A DNA stretch of 56,182 nucleotides from Bradyrhizobium sp. LHD-71 (GCF_031157255.1 NZ_JAVIFX010000041.1:1-56182), one strand, 5' to 3'. Counted from the first letter of the stretch, positions 33,435 to 43,470 are shown. Numbers and translations are program-made. Notes: generated by a model not told the origin, from the letters alone.

Positions 33435-34524
33435 GGGCACGCTCCTTCCCTTCGCCGGCATGCCAGCATGCCGCCCAGTGTCGACTGTGCTTCTCCTCGT
33501 AGGGCGGGAATTCGCTCCGGCATTTGTCGTCGGCGCGCGGGCAGCGCGGTGCGAACACGCAGCCCTGTGGCAGGCTGTAAAGCGCCGGCACGATTCCGGG
33601 GATTTCCTGCAGCCGCTCGGTCTTCGCGCTCTCGCCGCGCATCAGGCCGAGACGCGGAATCGAGGCCATCAGGCCCTGCGTGTACGGATGGAGCGGACCC
33701 GCGAACAGGTCTTCCGCCGAGGCCTCTTCGACCTTCCGTCCGGCATACATGACGATCACCCGCTGCGCCATTTCGGCGACCACGCCCAGGTCATGGGTGA
33801 TGAGGACCACCGCGGTTCCGAGCTTGCGCTGCAGGTCGGCGATCAGTTCGAGGATCTGCGCCTGGATCGTCACGTCGAGCGCGGTCGTCGGTTCGTCGGC
33901 CAGCAGCACCTTCGGACTGCACGCGAGTGCCATCGCAATCATCGCCCGCTGGCGCATGCCGCCGGAAAGCTGATGTGGATATTCCTTGGCACGCTGCGCC
34001 GGTTCCGGAATACGCACCAGTGCCAGCATTTCGACGACCTTCTTCTGCAGCTCGTCGCGCGGCATGGTCTTGTGCATCGTCAGCACTTCGCCGATCTGCC
34101 TGCCGATGGTCATCACCGGATTGAGCGAGGTCATCGGTTCCTGGAAGATCATCGAGATATCACGGCCGCGCATGGCCCTCATCTCGTCTTCCGGCAGCTT
34201 GAGCAGATCGACGCCATCGAGCACCACCTCGCCGTCGACGATACGGCCCGGCGGATCGGCCACGAGCCGCATCAATGACAGGGCGGTCATGCTCTTGCCG
34301 CAGCCGGACTCGCCGACGATCGCCAGTGTCTCGCCGCGCGCGATCGCGAATGACACGCCGTCGACCGCTTTTGCCGTGCCGTTTCGGGTGAAGAAATAAG
34401 TCTTCAAATCAGCAACGGTGAGCAAGGGATCGGCGACCGCAATGCCGGCGATACTGTCAATCGGCTTGGCCTGGCCGCCGGCGGCGGCCGATGGTTTGGC
34501 TTGCAGGGCTCGTGAGTGGGACAT
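33427..34524 (-). CDS. ABC-transporter ATP-binding protein, DppD/OppD type (system 2)
   Basis: A 365-residue ATPase, longer than the other DppD copies because of about 30 extra N-terminal residues ([20 protein letters not shown]). It has Walker [10 protein letters not shown], signature LSGGMRQR, Walker [12 protein letters not shown] and the Cys-containing oligo_HPY tail [14 protein letters not shown]. It lies 26 nt after the DppC-type permease and overlaps the DppF gene. Partner ATPase for import system 2. Confidence 0.92.
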   Translation of the reverse strand: MSHSRALQAKPSAAAGGQAKPIDSIAGIAVADPLLTVADLKTYFFTRNGTAKAVDGVSFAIARGETLAIVGESGCGKSMTALSLMRLVADPPGRIVDGEVVLDGVDLLKLPEDEMRAMRGRDISMIFQEPMTSLNPVMTIGRQIGEVLTMHKTMPRDELQKKVVEMLALVRIPEPAQRAKEYPHQLSGGMRQRAMIAMALACSPKVLLADEPTTALDVTIQAQILELIADLQRKLGTAVVLITHDLGVVAEMAQRVIVMYAGRKVEEASAEDLFAGPLHPYTQGLMASIPRLGLMRGESAKTERLQEIPGIVPALYSLPQGCVFAPRCPRADDKCRSEFPPYEEKHSRHWAACWHAGEGKERAHG

Positions 34525-34550
34525 GAACGCGAATTCCTTGGGTAGAGCCT

Positions 34551-35447
34551 TTACGTCCGCAGCCGCGGGTCAAGCAGATCGCGCAGCGCATCCCCGAGGA
34601 GATTGGCGCCGAACACGACAAGACTGATGGCGACGCCCGGGAAGATGACCAGCCACGGCGCCGTGCGCATGTATTCGGCCGCCGATTCCGACAGCATCCG
34701 CCCCCAGGACGGATAAGGCTCCGGCACGCCGAGGCCGAGGAACGACAGCGACGCCTCAACCAGGATGGCCGAGCCGAACTGCGCGGTAGCGAGAACGATC
34801 AGCGGCGCCAAGGTGTTCGGCAGCACATGCCGCGCGGCGATCCAGGTTTCGCCGATGCCGATCGCGCGCGCGGCTTCGACGAACGGCATCTCCTTCAGCG
34901 CAAGCGTATTGGAGCGGACGATCCGCGCAATGCTCGGCACCAATGGAATCGCGATGGCGATGATCGTATTCCGCAGGGACGGGCCGAGCGAGGCCGCCAT
35001 CACCAGCGCCATCACCAGCAGCGGCAGCGACTGCATGATGTCGATGAAACGCTGAATGATGAGATCGAGCCAGCCGCCGAAATAGCCGGAGGCCAGACCG
35101 ATCGGAATGCCGACGCTTAAGCCCAGCACTGTCGCACCGATACCGACCGCGAGCGAAATCTGTGCCCCGCCGATGATGCGACTGAGAATGTCCCGGCCCA
35201 TGAAGTCCGCGCCGAGCCAGTGGGCAGCACCCGGAACCGCAAGTGACGCGCGGGCATTGGTCAGGGTCGGATCATAGGGGCTGATCCAGTGCGCGAGCAG
35301 CGCGGTCAGGATGAAAATCAGAATGATGAAGGCGCCGAATGCGCCAAGTGGATATCGGCGCGCCAGGAACCGTATCGCCTGCCAGCGGGTCGACACGTTG
35401 GCGCCTGCTCTCGCAAGCTCCGCACTGTGATCGAGCGTCGTCGTCAT
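34551..35447 (-). CDS. ABC-transporter permease, DppC/OppC type (system 2)
   Basis: A 298-residue inner-membrane permease. An N-terminal cytoplasmic stretch precedes TM1 (GAFGAFIILIFILTALLAHW), then the DppC-type AHWLGADFMGRDILSRIIGG, five more TM segments and the EAA loop EAARAIGIGETWIAARHVLPN. ATG 35447 has a GGAG-like site; an alternative GTG at 35465 would overlap the DppB stop by 4 bp. It pairs with the DppB-type permease encoded just upstream. Confidence 0.92.
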   Translation of the reverse strand: MTTTLDHSAELARAGANVSTRWQAIRFLARRYPLGAFGAFIILIFILTALLAHWISPYDPTLTNARASLAVPGAAHWLGADFMGRDILSRIIGGAQISLAVGIGATVLGLSVGIPIGLASGYFGGWLDLIIQRFIDIMQSLPLLVMALVMAASLGPSLRNTIIAIAIPLVPSIARIVRSNTLALKEMPFVEAARAIGIGETWIAARHVLPNTLAPLIVLATAQFGSAILVEASLSFLGLGVPEPYPSWGRMLSESAAEYMRTAPWLVIFPGVAISLVVFGANLLGDALRDLLDPRLRT

Positions 35448-35461
35448 GCGTAAGGCTCCGT

Positions 35462-36409
35462 TCACGACTCCAGCCTGATCCGCGGATCAAGCATGGTGTA
35501 GGTGATGTCGACGATGAAATTGACGGTGACGACCACGAAGGCGATGAACATCACCAGGTTCTGAACGATCGGATAGTCACGCGAGCGGATCGCCTCCACC
35601 AGGAAGCGGGCGACGCCGGGAATGTTGAAAACCGTTTCGGTGACGATCAGCCCACCGAGCAGGAACGCGGCCTCGATACCGATGATGGTCACGACCGGCA
35701 GCAGCGCGTTGCGCAACGCATGATCGTAGTTCACCGTCTTCTCTGAAGCGCCCTTGGACCGCGCTGTGCGGATGTAATCCTGCTTCAGCACCTCCAACAT
35801 CGACGAACGCGTCAACCGCATCACCAGAGCGGAACTGCGGAAGCCGACCACAAACGCTGGAATCGCCAGTAGGCCGATCTCGGCCCAGATGCTGTCAGGC
35901 TGACGGTTGTATATCGGGATCCACCCGAGCATCTGAACGAACGCCATCAGCACCAGAAGACCGAGCCAGAACGAGGGCATCGACAGGCCGCTCAGGCTGA
36001 TCACCCGCATGAGATAATCAAGAAAGGTGTTGCGGTGGACGGCGCTGATGACACCGAGCGGCACCCCGATCAGTACCGAGAACACCAGCGCCAGCACCGC
36101 AAGCTTCGCCGTGACCGGCAGGCGCGGGAGGATCTCCTCGATCGCCGGGCGTTCGCTGACATAGGCGTAGCCGAGATCGCCGCGTGCGAGGCCGGAGATC
36201 CACTGCCAGTACTGAGCAATAAGCGGCCGGTCGAGGCCGAGTTCCTGTTCGATCTTCAGCTTCTGCTTGGGATCGACGATGCCCGCCGAGTCGACAAGGA
36301 TATCGGCAATGTTGCCGGGCACCAGCCGCATCACGAGGAAGATCAGGATCGACATCCCGAACAACGTGAGCAGCATCAGCGCGAAACGGCGCATGAGATA
36401 ACCGGTCAT
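35462..36409 (-). CDS. ABC-transporter permease, DppB/OppB type (system 2)
   Basis: A 315-residue permease with the canonical N-terminus LMRRFALMLLTLFGMSILIFLVMRLVPG, the DppB periplasmic region LGLDRPLIAQYWQWISGLARGDLGYA, and the loop IRTARSKGASEKTVNYDHALRN. ATG 36409 fits the family start; an upstream ATG at 36442 would add 11 residues. It lies between two binding proteins (upstream) and the DppC permease, so gene order here is SBP-SBP-B-C-D-F. Confidence 0.92.
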   Translation of the reverse strand: MTGYLMRRFALMLLTLFGMSILIFLVMRLVPGNIADILVDSAGIVDPKQKLKIEQELGLDRPLIAQYWQWISGLARGDLGYAYVSERPAIEEILPRLPVTAKLAVLALVFSVLIGVPLGVISAVHRNTFLDYLMRVISLSGLSMPSFWLGLLVLMAFVQMLGWIPIYNRQPDSIWAEIGLLAIPAFVVGFRSSALVMRLTRSSMLEVLKQDYIRTARSKGASEKTVNYDHALRNALLPVVTIIGIEAAFLLGGLIVTETVFNIPGVARFLVEAIRSRDYPIVQNLVMFIAFVVVTVNFIVDITYTMLDPRIRLES

Positions 36410-36506
36410 CGGCTCGCGCCCTCCCGCGCTCCCTGGTTTCATCCGATCGCGTCAAGTCCGCGCGATCACCCAGCTCTCTTTATCCTTCATCCTTCCCTCG
36501 CCGAAG

Positions 36507-38123
36507 CTATTTGTCCAGCCAGGTGTCCTCGAAGCGGGTGTTATTATAGATGCTGTTTGTGTGGGCGGTGTAACCCTTCACATGCGCGTGCCAGCAGTTC
36601 CCCGAAACTCCGTGTGTGATCATTGGCCGCGCCGCGTCTTCCACAAGAATGCGCTCGATATCCCAGACGAGCTTCCGCCGCTTCTCTCTGTCCGCCTCAC
36701 GCGACTGCGTCGCCAGCAACCTGTCGACGTCCGCGTTACAATAGTGGGTATAGTTCCGCTCCGACTTGCACGAATAATTCTCGACCAGGTTGGCGTCCGG
36801 ATCATCGACGCTGACGCCGGTCAGGTTGAAGCCGATGGTGTAATCCTTGCGCGCCACTTTGGCATACCACTGCGGCGTGTCGACGATCTCGAGCTCGGCT
36901 TCGATATAAATCTTCTTGAGCTGGTCGAGCAAAATCACTGCCGGATCGCGATAGGTCGGCAGGTTGCGCGTCGGCAGCTTCATCCGGATAGGCTTGGCCG
37001 CGCTGTAGCCGAGCTTCTCCATAATCGCCTGGGCCTCGCGCAGACGCCCCTTTACGTCGGCGCTGTAGCCCGGCAGCGTGGAGATCACCTCCTCCGGCAT
37101 GCCCCACTGACCGGCCGGCCGCGGCAGCATGGCGCCGCCATAGGTGGCCTTCCCTTCCGACAGAATGGTGTTGAATTCGTTGCGGTCGAACGCCAGCGAC
37201 ATCGCCTTGCGGATGTCCGGATTATCGAACGGCGGCTTCTCCCTGTTGACGATCAGGTTCGCGCTCACGCCCGAGGCATTTAGCACGCAGGTCGCGGTCG
37301 GCGCCTGAGCCTTCATGTCTTTCATCAGCGGCACGGTGACATCGGAGGGATAGGTGAGATCGAATTCACCGGTCGCGAAAGCCAGGAGCCGCGTAGACCG
37401 GTTATCGATCACCTTGAAAGTGATGCCGTCCAGGTACGGCTTGCCAGCCTTGAAGTAGTCCCCGTTGCGGCTCAACGTGATCGATTCGCCGCGCTTGTAC
37501 TCGACAAACTTGAACGGCCCGGTTCCGACGGGTTTGGTGCGCATCACCTGCTGCGGCACGTGGCAAGGATAGACGGCGGAGAAGCCGCTCGCGAGCAACA
37601 TGATCAGCGCGGGTTGCGGCGCCTTGAGATGGAACGTCGCCTCGTAATCGCCGCTGATCGTCACCTCGCTTAGATTCTCGTACCAGACCTTACGCGGATT
37701 CTTGCGGAAATCACCAACATCGCCCTTGCCGATCAGCATGTGCCAGGTGCACTGCACGTCCTTGGCGGTAAAAGGTTTGCCGTCGTGCCATTTCACCCCC
37801 TGGCGCAGCTTGAAGGTCAGTTTGGTGCCGGTCGGAGCCCACGCCCAGCTCTCGGCGAGATCGGGAACGATCGTGTCGGGGCTCTCTTCGGGCTTCAACT
37901 GGTCGAACATGACCAGGTTGTTGAAGACCGCCATGAACGGCCCGGTGGCGGAGACCGTCGACTCTTCCAGCAGGGAGGCGCTCGGCGGATTGTCGTTGTG
38001 ATACATCCGCAAGATGCCGCCGCGCTTCTGCGCCTCGGCCGGAACGCTGGCCATCGCCATGATGGCGGCGCCCAGCATGACGGAAACGTTTCCAGCCCAG
38101 CCGAGACATCGTCGGACGCGCAT
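36507..38123 (-). CDS. ABC-transporter substrate-binding protein, family 5 (system 2, copy b)
   Basis: A 538-residue periplasmic binding protein. The Sec-like signal RVRRCLGWAGNVSVMLGAAIMAMASVPAEAQ is followed by GGILRMYHNDNPPSASLLEES, LRQGVKWHDGKPFTAKDVQ and VGTGPFKFVEYKRGESI. The start ATG 38123 has GGGAGG upstream. The C-terminus CWHAHVKGYTAHTNSIYNN parallels the next gene upstream (38183-39781) almost residue for residue. Two homologous receptors feeding one permease suggest related ligands. Confidence 0.92.
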   Translation of the reverse strand: MRVRRCLGWAGNVSVMLGAAIMAMASVPAEAQKRGGILRMYHNDNPPSASLLEESTVSATGPFMAVFNNLVMFDQLKPEESPDTIVPDLAESWAWAPTGTKLTFKLRQGVKWHDGKPFTAKDVQCTWHMLIGKGDVGDFRKNPRKVWYENLSEVTISGDYEATFHLKAPQPALIMLLASGFSAVYPCHVPQQVMRTKPVGTGPFKFVEYKRGESITLSRNGDYFKAGKPYLDGITFKVIDNRSTRLLAFATGEFDLTYPSDVTVPLMKDMKAQAPTATCVLNASGVSANLIVNREKPPFDNPDIRKAMSLAFDRNEFNTILSEGKATYGGAMLPRPAGQWGMPEEVISTLPGYSADVKGRLREAQAIMEKLGYSAAKPIRMKLPTRNLPTYRDPAVILLDQLKKIYIEAELEIVDTPQWYAKVARKDYTIGFNLTGVSVDDPDANLVENYSCKSERNYTHYCNADVDRLLATQSREADREKRRKLVWDIERILVEDAARPMITHGVSGNCWHAHVKGYTAHTNSIYNNTRFEDTWLDK

Positions 38124-38182
38124 CAGACCCTCCCTGAATGTCCTGGTCATTCAGCCGCGCGCCGACGGGGCGCGTCGGCTCT

Positions 38183-39781
38183 TCATTTGTCGAGCCAGAC
38201 GTCCTCGAACCGCGTGTTGTTGTAGATGGCATTGTCGTGGACGACGAAGCCCTTCACATGCGGATGCCAGCAGGTTCCGTTGATGTTGTGGTCGATAATC
38301 GGGCGGGCGGCATCATCGACCAGCAGCTTCTCGATCTGCCAGACGATCTGCTTGCGCTTTTGCTTGTCGGACTCCTTCGACTGCTCGGCCAAAAGTCGAT
38401 CGACCTCCGGATTGCAATATTTGGTGTAGTTGCGATCCGACTTGCAGGAATAATTCTCGACCAGGTTGCCGTCCGGATCGTCGACGCTGACGCCGGTGAG
38501 GTTCATGCCGACCGAGTAGTCTCCGCGGGCGACCTTGGGATACCACTGCGGCGTGTCGACGTTCTCAAGCTCTCCCTCGATGTGGATCTTCTTGAGCTGA
38601 TCGATGAGGATGACGGCCGGATCGCGGTAGATCGCGATGTTGCGCGTCGCGACCTTGACCTTGAGCGGCTTGTCGGGTCCATAGCCGAGGCCTTGCATGA
38701 TCTTGCGCGCTTCAGCCTGGTTCTTCTCGACGTCGCCGCTGTAGCCGTCGAGTTTCCTCAGCACGTCCTCCGGCATACCCCACTCGCCTTCCGGCGCCGG
38801 CAGCATCGCGCCGCCGATCTTTGATTGCCCCTCCGCCAGGATCTTGCTGAATGCCGCACGGTCAAGCGCAAGCGACATGGCCCTGCGAATCTGCGCGTTG
38901 TCGAACGGCGGTGCCGAGCGGTTGACGATCAGGTTGTTGGCGACGCCCGTAGGCGCGAACTCGCAAACCGCCTTCGGTGCCTGCGACTTCATGTCTCGGC
39001 CGAGCGGAACGGTCACGTCGGTCGGAAACGTCATGTCGAAATCGCCAGCCGCGAAGGCGAGCATTCGGGTCGAACGGTTCTCGACGATCTTGAAATCGAT
39101 GGCGTCGAGATAGGGCCTGCCCTTCTTCCAGTAATCAGGATTCTTCGCCAGCCTGATCGATTCGCCCCGCTTGTACTCGACGAACTTGAACGGTCCGGTG
39201 CCGATCGGCTTCGTGCGCATGTCGCGCTGGGATACGTGGCAGGGGTAGACCGGGGAGTAACCGGAGGCGAGCAGCAACGGAAACGCCGGCTGCGGCTCCT
39301 TCAGCACGAAGGTCGCCTCGTAGTCGCCATTGATCGTGACCTCGCTGAGGTTCTGGTACCAGATCGCACGCGGGTTCTTGCGGAAGTCCTGCACGTCGCC
39401 CTTGCCGATCAGCATATGCCAGGTGCACTGGACGTCCTTGGCCGTGAACGGCTTGCCGTCATGCCATTTCACTCCCTGGCGGAGCTTGAAGGTCAGCTTC
39501 TTCTTGCTGTCGTCCCAGGACCAACCCTCGGCCAGATCGGGAACGATCGTGTCGGCGCTCTCGTGCCGCTTCGCGTTATCGAACATCACGAGATTGTTGT
39601 AGATCGACATGTAGGGGATCGTGACCGAGATGGTCGACTCTTCCAGGGGCGATGCGCTCGGCGGATTGTCGCGGTGCGGGAGGCGAAGCGTGCCGCCCTG
39701 CTTCTGGGCCAACGCAGCACCGACATCGATGACCAGGAAAGAAACGACGACCGCTGCAGCGGCCAAGGCACGTCCAAACAT
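38183..39781 (-). CDS. ABC-transporter substrate-binding protein, family 5 (system 2, copy a)
   Basis: A 532-residue paralogue of the binding protein at 36507-38123. The signal peptide FGRALAAAAVVVSFLVIDVGAALA ends before QKQGGTLRLPHRDNPPSAS. It shares LRQGVKWHDGKPFTAKDVQ and the C-terminal CWHPHVKGFVVHDNAIYNN. Start ATG 39781 has GGGAGG upstream. It is the first gene of the operon, so its promoter lies in 39782-40026, the region it shares with the divergent BtuF-like gene. Confidence 0.92.
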   Translation of the reverse strand: MFGRALAAAAVVVSFLVIDVGAALAQKQGGTLRLPHRDNPPSASPLEESTISVTIPYMSIYNNLVMFDNAKRHESADTIVPDLAEGWSWDDSKKKLTFKLRQGVKWHDGKPFTAKDVQCTWHMLIGKGDVQDFRKNPRAIWYQNLSEVTINGDYEATFVLKEPQPAFPLLLASGYSPVYPCHVSQRDMRTKPIGTGPFKFVEYKRGESIRLAKNPDYWKKGRPYLDAIDFKIVENRSTRMLAFAAGDFDMTFPTDVTVPLGRDMKSQAPKAVCEFAPTGVANNLIVNRSAPPFDNAQIRRAMSLALDRAAFSKILAEGQSKIGGAMLPAPEGEWGMPEDVLRKLDGYSGDVEKNQAEARKIMQGLGYGPDKPLKVKVATRNIAIYRDPAVILIDQLKKIHIEGELENVDTPQWYPKVARGDYSVGMNLTGVSVDDPDGNLVENYSCKSDRNYTKYCNPEVDRLLAEQSKESDKQKRKQIVWQIEKLLVDDAARPIIDHNINGTCWHPHVKGFVVHDNAIYNNTRFEDVWLDK

Positions 39782-40026
39782 AAACCCTCCCAAGACGACG
39801 ATCTCCGGCGCTTGGAGCGCTCTTGCAGAGACCAGTTTTGCAGAGCGAACCTAACACGGCTGGGGGCCGGAGCAATGGGCTCCGTCAACGCGCGCAACCG
39901 CGCTGCAACAATCGTACGAAATCGGACTTGCCATCGCCCCTGTTCGATCGTCATGATCCGGTCCGTGGGGCGAAACGAACAGCCGAGTCGTAGGCCCTTC
40001 ACCCTTTCCCATTGCAATCGAATCTC

Positions 40027-40836
40027 ATGCGACATTTTCCGCCACGCCGGATCGTTTGTTTGACCGAGGAGACGGTCGAGACCCTCTATCTTCTCGGCGA
40101 GCAGGACCGGATCGTCGGCGTCTCCGGCTATGCGGTGCGACCGCCGCAGGTCCGCAAGGAAAAACCGCGGGTCTCCGCATTCATTTCCGCTGACATTCCG
40201 AAGATCCTTGCGCTTGAGCCGGACCTGGTGCTGGCGTTCTCCGACTTGCAGGGGCCACTCGCCGCCGACCTCGCCAAGGCCGGTGTTGCGGTCCACGTCT
40301 TCAACCAACGCGACATTGCCGGCATCTTCGCCATGATGCGCACCGTCGGTGCGCTGGTGGATGCATCCGCGAAAGCCGAGGCCCTCGCCGAGCGGCTGGA
40401 GCGCAAGCTTGATGCCGTCGCAGCAGCGGCACCGCAGGTGCGGCCGAAGGTCTACTTCGAGGAATGGAATGATCCCCTGATCAGTGGCATCTGCTGGGTT
40501 TCGGAGCTGATCGAGATTGCCGGTGGCATTGACGTCTTCCCCGACCTTCGCCGCGAACAAGGCGCGAAGCAGCGGATCATCGAGCCGGCCGCGGTCGTTG
40601 CCGCGGCGCCCGACGTCATTCTCGCGTCCTGGTGCGGCAAGAAAGTCCGTATGCGGGATTTTTATGAGCGGCCGGGCTGGAGTGAAATTCCCGCGATGAG
40701 AGACAACCGGATCGTCGAGATCAAATCGACCATCATCCTGCAACCTGGGCCGGCTGCGCTGACCGACGGCCTCGACGCGATTTCGGCGGCGCTGCGCGAT
40801 GATGGCATGCAAGCATTGAAGCGCGCGCGGCCCTAA
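40027..40836 (+). CDS. BtuF-like cobalamin/siderophore-binding-fold protein without signal peptide
   Basis: A 269-residue class III periplasmic-binding-fold protein (PF01497 type). It has RIVCLTEETVETLYLLGEQDRIVGVSGYA, ADIPKILALEPDLVLAFSD and a connecting long helix, then VASWCGKK-like and IILQPGPA segments. ATG 40027 is preferred over a TTG at 40012. The N-terminus RHFPPRRIVCLTEET lacks a hydrophobic signal, so it would stay in the cytoplasm unless the start is wrong. No btuC/btuD neighbours. It lies upstream of a lyase and an acyl-CoA dehydrogenase on the same strand. Confidence 0.78.
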   Translation: MRHFPPRRIVCLTEETVETLYLLGEQDRIVGVSGYAVRPPQVRKEKPRVSAFISADIPKILALEPDLVLAFSDLQGPLAADLAKAGVAVHVFNQRDIAGIFAMMRTVGALVDASAKAEALAERLERKLDAVAAAAPQVRPKVYFEEWNDPLISGICWVSELIEIAGGIDVFPDLRREQGAKQRIIEPAAVVAAAPDVILASWCGKKVRMRDFYERPGWSEIPAMRDNRIVEIKSTIILQPGPAALTDGLDAISAALRDDGMQALKRARP

Positions 40837-40894
40837 ACCATTGCCTGCGAGATTCCTGAAGTCCACTATCAGAACAACAAGAGGACGAGGAACG

Positions 40895-42238
40895 ATGGAC
40901 GAGGAAACACCGAAGGGTGCGCGGCTGCCGGATGCGGGAATCCGCGCACTCTATACGCTGGAGAACCGCTGGCAGGCGTGGCTCGACGTCGAAGCGGCTC
41001 TTGCACGCGCGCAAGCCGACCTCGGTATCGTGCCGAAGGAGTCTGCCGAGCGCATCGCCGCCTGCGCGAAGCTGAGCCTGCTCGATCGTGGCCGCATCGA
41101 CGAAGCCGACAAGCGCACCGGCCACACGATCGTGCCGCTGGTGTGGGAGCTGTCGCGCGTGTGCGGCGAACCTGCCGGCGGCTGGGTGCACTGGGGCGCG
41201 ACAACGCAGAACATCGTACAGACGGGCGACCTTCTGGTGCTCAGGCAGGCACACAGGGTCTTCATCCAGCTCATCCACAAGACCTTGCGGGCAATGGCGG
41301 ACCTTGCAGACCGCTCGGCCGATATGGTGATGCCCGCGCGCACGCATGGCCAGCACGCGGTGCCGGCGACCTTCGGCTTCAAGGTCGCGGTCTGGATCGA
41401 CGAACTGATCCGGCATCTCGAGCGCTTCCGCCAGCTTGAGCCACGCGTCTTCGTCGCCATGCTCGGCGGCGCGGCCGGGACCTATGCGTCGCTCGGCGCG
41501 CAGGGACCGGCAGTGCAGGCCGGCATCGCCAAGTATCTCGACATGGTGCCGATGCGGGTGCCGGCGCGCACGCTCGGCGATCACCTTGCGGAATACATCT
41601 CGCTCCTGGGTCTGTTCGGCGCGAGCGGCGGCAAGATCGGCCGCGAGATCTACACGTTGATGAAGACCGAGTTCGGCGAGGCCGAGGAGCCGGTGCCGCC
41701 GGGCACGGTCGGAAGCTCCACCATGCCGCAGAAGCGCAACCCGAAAGTCTGTCAGGAAATCATCGCGCAATCGGCCGAGCTTCGCTCGCTGGTGCCGCTG
41801 GCGCTGGAGGCGGCGATGACCGAACACGAGGCCGATCGGGCCACAAGCCTGATGATCCGCGAGGCGACATCGCGTGCCTGCATCCTGACCGGCGACATGC
41901 TGATCCGCCTTGATTACGTGCTGTCCGGCCTGCAGCTTGATCCTCAGCGCATGCGGGCCAATCTCGATCTCGGCGGCGGGCTGATCATGGCCGAAGCCGT
42001 GATGCTGAACCTTGGCGCCTCCATCGGCCGCCAGCACGCGCACGACATCGTCTACGATGCGGCGCAGACGGCCTTCGTCGACAGGAAATCGTTTGCCGAG
42101 CTGCTCGCCGCCGACAAGCGCGTCACGCAGCATCTTTCGCCCGCGGCCATCGGCGAGCTGATCGATCCGGTCGGATATATCGGCCTGTGCGCCGAGATGG
42201 CGCGCGACGCCGCCGCGCGAGCAAGGGCGCTGTCATGA
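40895..42238 (+). CDS. Fumarase/adenylosuccinate-lyase superfamily enzyme
   Basis: A 447-residue lyase of the superfamily that includes adenylosuccinate lyase, argininosuccinate lyase and 3-carboxy-cis,cis-muconate cycloisomerase. The signature GSSTMPQKRNP is near residue 276, and GGWVHWGATTQNI and MPARTHGQHAVPATFG supply the other active-site regions. ATG 40895 is chosen because GAGGAACG lies upstream. Its stop overlaps the acyl-CoA dehydrogenase start (ATGA). Since purine genes are absent here, a catabolic role, such as a carboxymuconate-type or amino-dicarboxylate lyase, is more likely (inference). Confidence 0.87.
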   Translation: MDEETPKGARLPDAGIRALYTLENRWQAWLDVEAALARAQADLGIVPKESAERIAACAKLSLLDRGRIDEADKRTGHTIVPLVWELSRVCGEPAGGWVHWGATTQNIVQTGDLLVLRQAHRVFIQLIHKTLRAMADLADRSADMVMPARTHGQHAVPATFGFKVAVWIDELIRHLERFRQLEPRVFVAMLGGAAGTYASLGAQGPAVQAGIAKYLDMVPMRVPARTLGDHLAEYISLLGLFGASGGKIGREIYTLMKTEFGEAEEPVPPGTVGSSTMPQKRNPKVCQEIIAQSAELRSLVPLALEAAMTEHEADRATSLMIREATSRACILTGDMLIRLDYVLSGLQLDPQRMRANLDLGGGLIMAEAVMLNLGASIGRQHAHDIVYDAAQTAFVDRKSFAELLAADKRVTQHLSPAAIGELIDPVGYIGLCAEMARDAAARARALS

Positions 42239-43470
42239 GCGCCATCGCATTCGATCTGCCTGAGGACGTCCTCACCGTTCGCGACGGCGTCATGCGCTTC
42301 GTCGAGACGGAAATCGTTCCGCGCGTCGAGAGCAACCATGCCCTGTTCGAAGACCAGCGCAGGCTTTATGATCAGCACGGACGCTATTCCGCAGATGTCC
42401 AGCGACTGATCCGCGAAACACGCAGTCTGTCGGCGAAGGCCGGGTTCTTCGCCATGTGCGCACCGGAGGAACTCGGCGGTGGCGGCTTCGGCCACCTCGC
42501 CTACTATGTCGCGTGGGAAGCCATCAACCGGCGGCTTGGGTCTCACACCATCCTGACGCCATGGGTCATCGCGCACTGGGCATTCGGGCCGAGCCGGGTG
42601 CTGACCCAGGTGACACCGGAAGCGTCGAAGCGCTGCCTCGCCGGCATGATGTCCGGCGAGACCTCGATGTGCTTCGGCCTGTCGGAGCCAGGGGCCGGCT
42701 CCGACGCCAGCATGCTGAAGACCCGCGCCGTCCGTACCGACAAGGGCTGGCGCATCTCGGGGCGAAAGCTCTGGACCACCAACAGCCCGACCGCGGACTG
42801 GTGCATCGTCTTTGCGATTACCGACGCGGAAAAGGCCGAGCGCAAAGCGGGCGGCATCAGCGCCTTTCTCGTGCCGACCAGCGCGCCCGGCTTCAGCGTC
42901 GAAAGCATCGTCAAGCTGTTCGGCGACGCCGGCGGTAACGAAGGCGCGCTGGTGCTCGAGGACGTCGAGGTCGAGCCCTGGCAACTCGTCGGGAAACTCG
43001 ACGAAGGTTTCAAGATCGCCGTCTACGGCGTCTCGCTCGGGCGCATCTACAATTCAGCCCGTGCCGTCGGGCTTGGGCGGTGGGCACTGGAGCGCGCGAT
43101 CGAATACTCGCAGCAGCGCGAGGCGTTCGGCAAGACGATCTCGAACTATCAGGCCGTGTCGCACCCGCTCGCCGACGCCGCAACCGAGTTGCATGCGGCA
43201 CATCTGCTCGGATTGAACGCCGCCTCCCTGCTCGACCGCGGCGGGCGCGCCATCAAGGAGCTGTCGATGGCGAAGAGCTATTCGGTGCAGGCCGGCTTCC
43301 GCGCCATCGACCGGGCAATGCAGACATTCGGCGGCATGGGCCTGACCAACGAGATCGGTCTGGTGCACATCTGGCACACGCTGCGCATCATCAATATCGC
43401 CGACGGCACCAACGAGATTCTCGCGCGCACGATTTCCCAGCGCCTGCTCGCCGGCGATGTGGAATTGTGA
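42235..43470 (+). CDS. Acyl-CoA dehydrogenase
   Basis: A 411-residue acyl-CoA dehydrogenase with MCFGLSEPGAGSDASMLKTRAV, WRISGRKLWTTNSPTADW, the block TFGGMGLTNEIGLVHIW (Glu at the usual catalytic site) and the C-terminal DGTNEILARTISQRLL. All key blocks are in one chain, so it should act as a homotetramer, unlike the split pair at 23215-25620. It is translationally coupled to the lyase gene by ATGA at 42235. It ends 13 nt before repeat-derived sequence. Substrate unknown. Confidence 0.92.
   Translation: MSAIAFDLPEDVLTVRDGVMRFVETEIVPRVESNHALFEDQRRLYDQHGRYSADVQRLIRETRSLSAKAGFFAMCAPEELGGGGFGHLAYYVAWEAINRRLGSHTILTPWVIAHWAFGPSRVLTQVTPEASKRCLAGMMSGETSMCFGLSEPGAGSDASMLKTRAVRTDKGWRISGRKLWTTNSPTADWCIVFAITDAEKAERKAGGISAFLVPTSAPGFSVESIVKLFGDAGGNEGALVLEDVEVEPWQLVGKLDEGFKIAVYGVSLGRIYNSARAVGLGRWALERAIEYSQQREAFGKTISNYQAVSHPLADAATELHAAHLLGLNAASLLDRGGRAIKELSMAKSYSVQAGFRAIDRAMQTFGGMGLTNEIGLVHIWHTLRIINIADGTNEILARTISQRLLAGDVEL

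Noticed and set aside
40733-42133. A 466-codon open frame on the minus strand
   Set aside because: It lies antisense to the lyase gene, has low-complexity His/Arg/Asp-rich composition and no family motif; it is a high-GC shadow frame.
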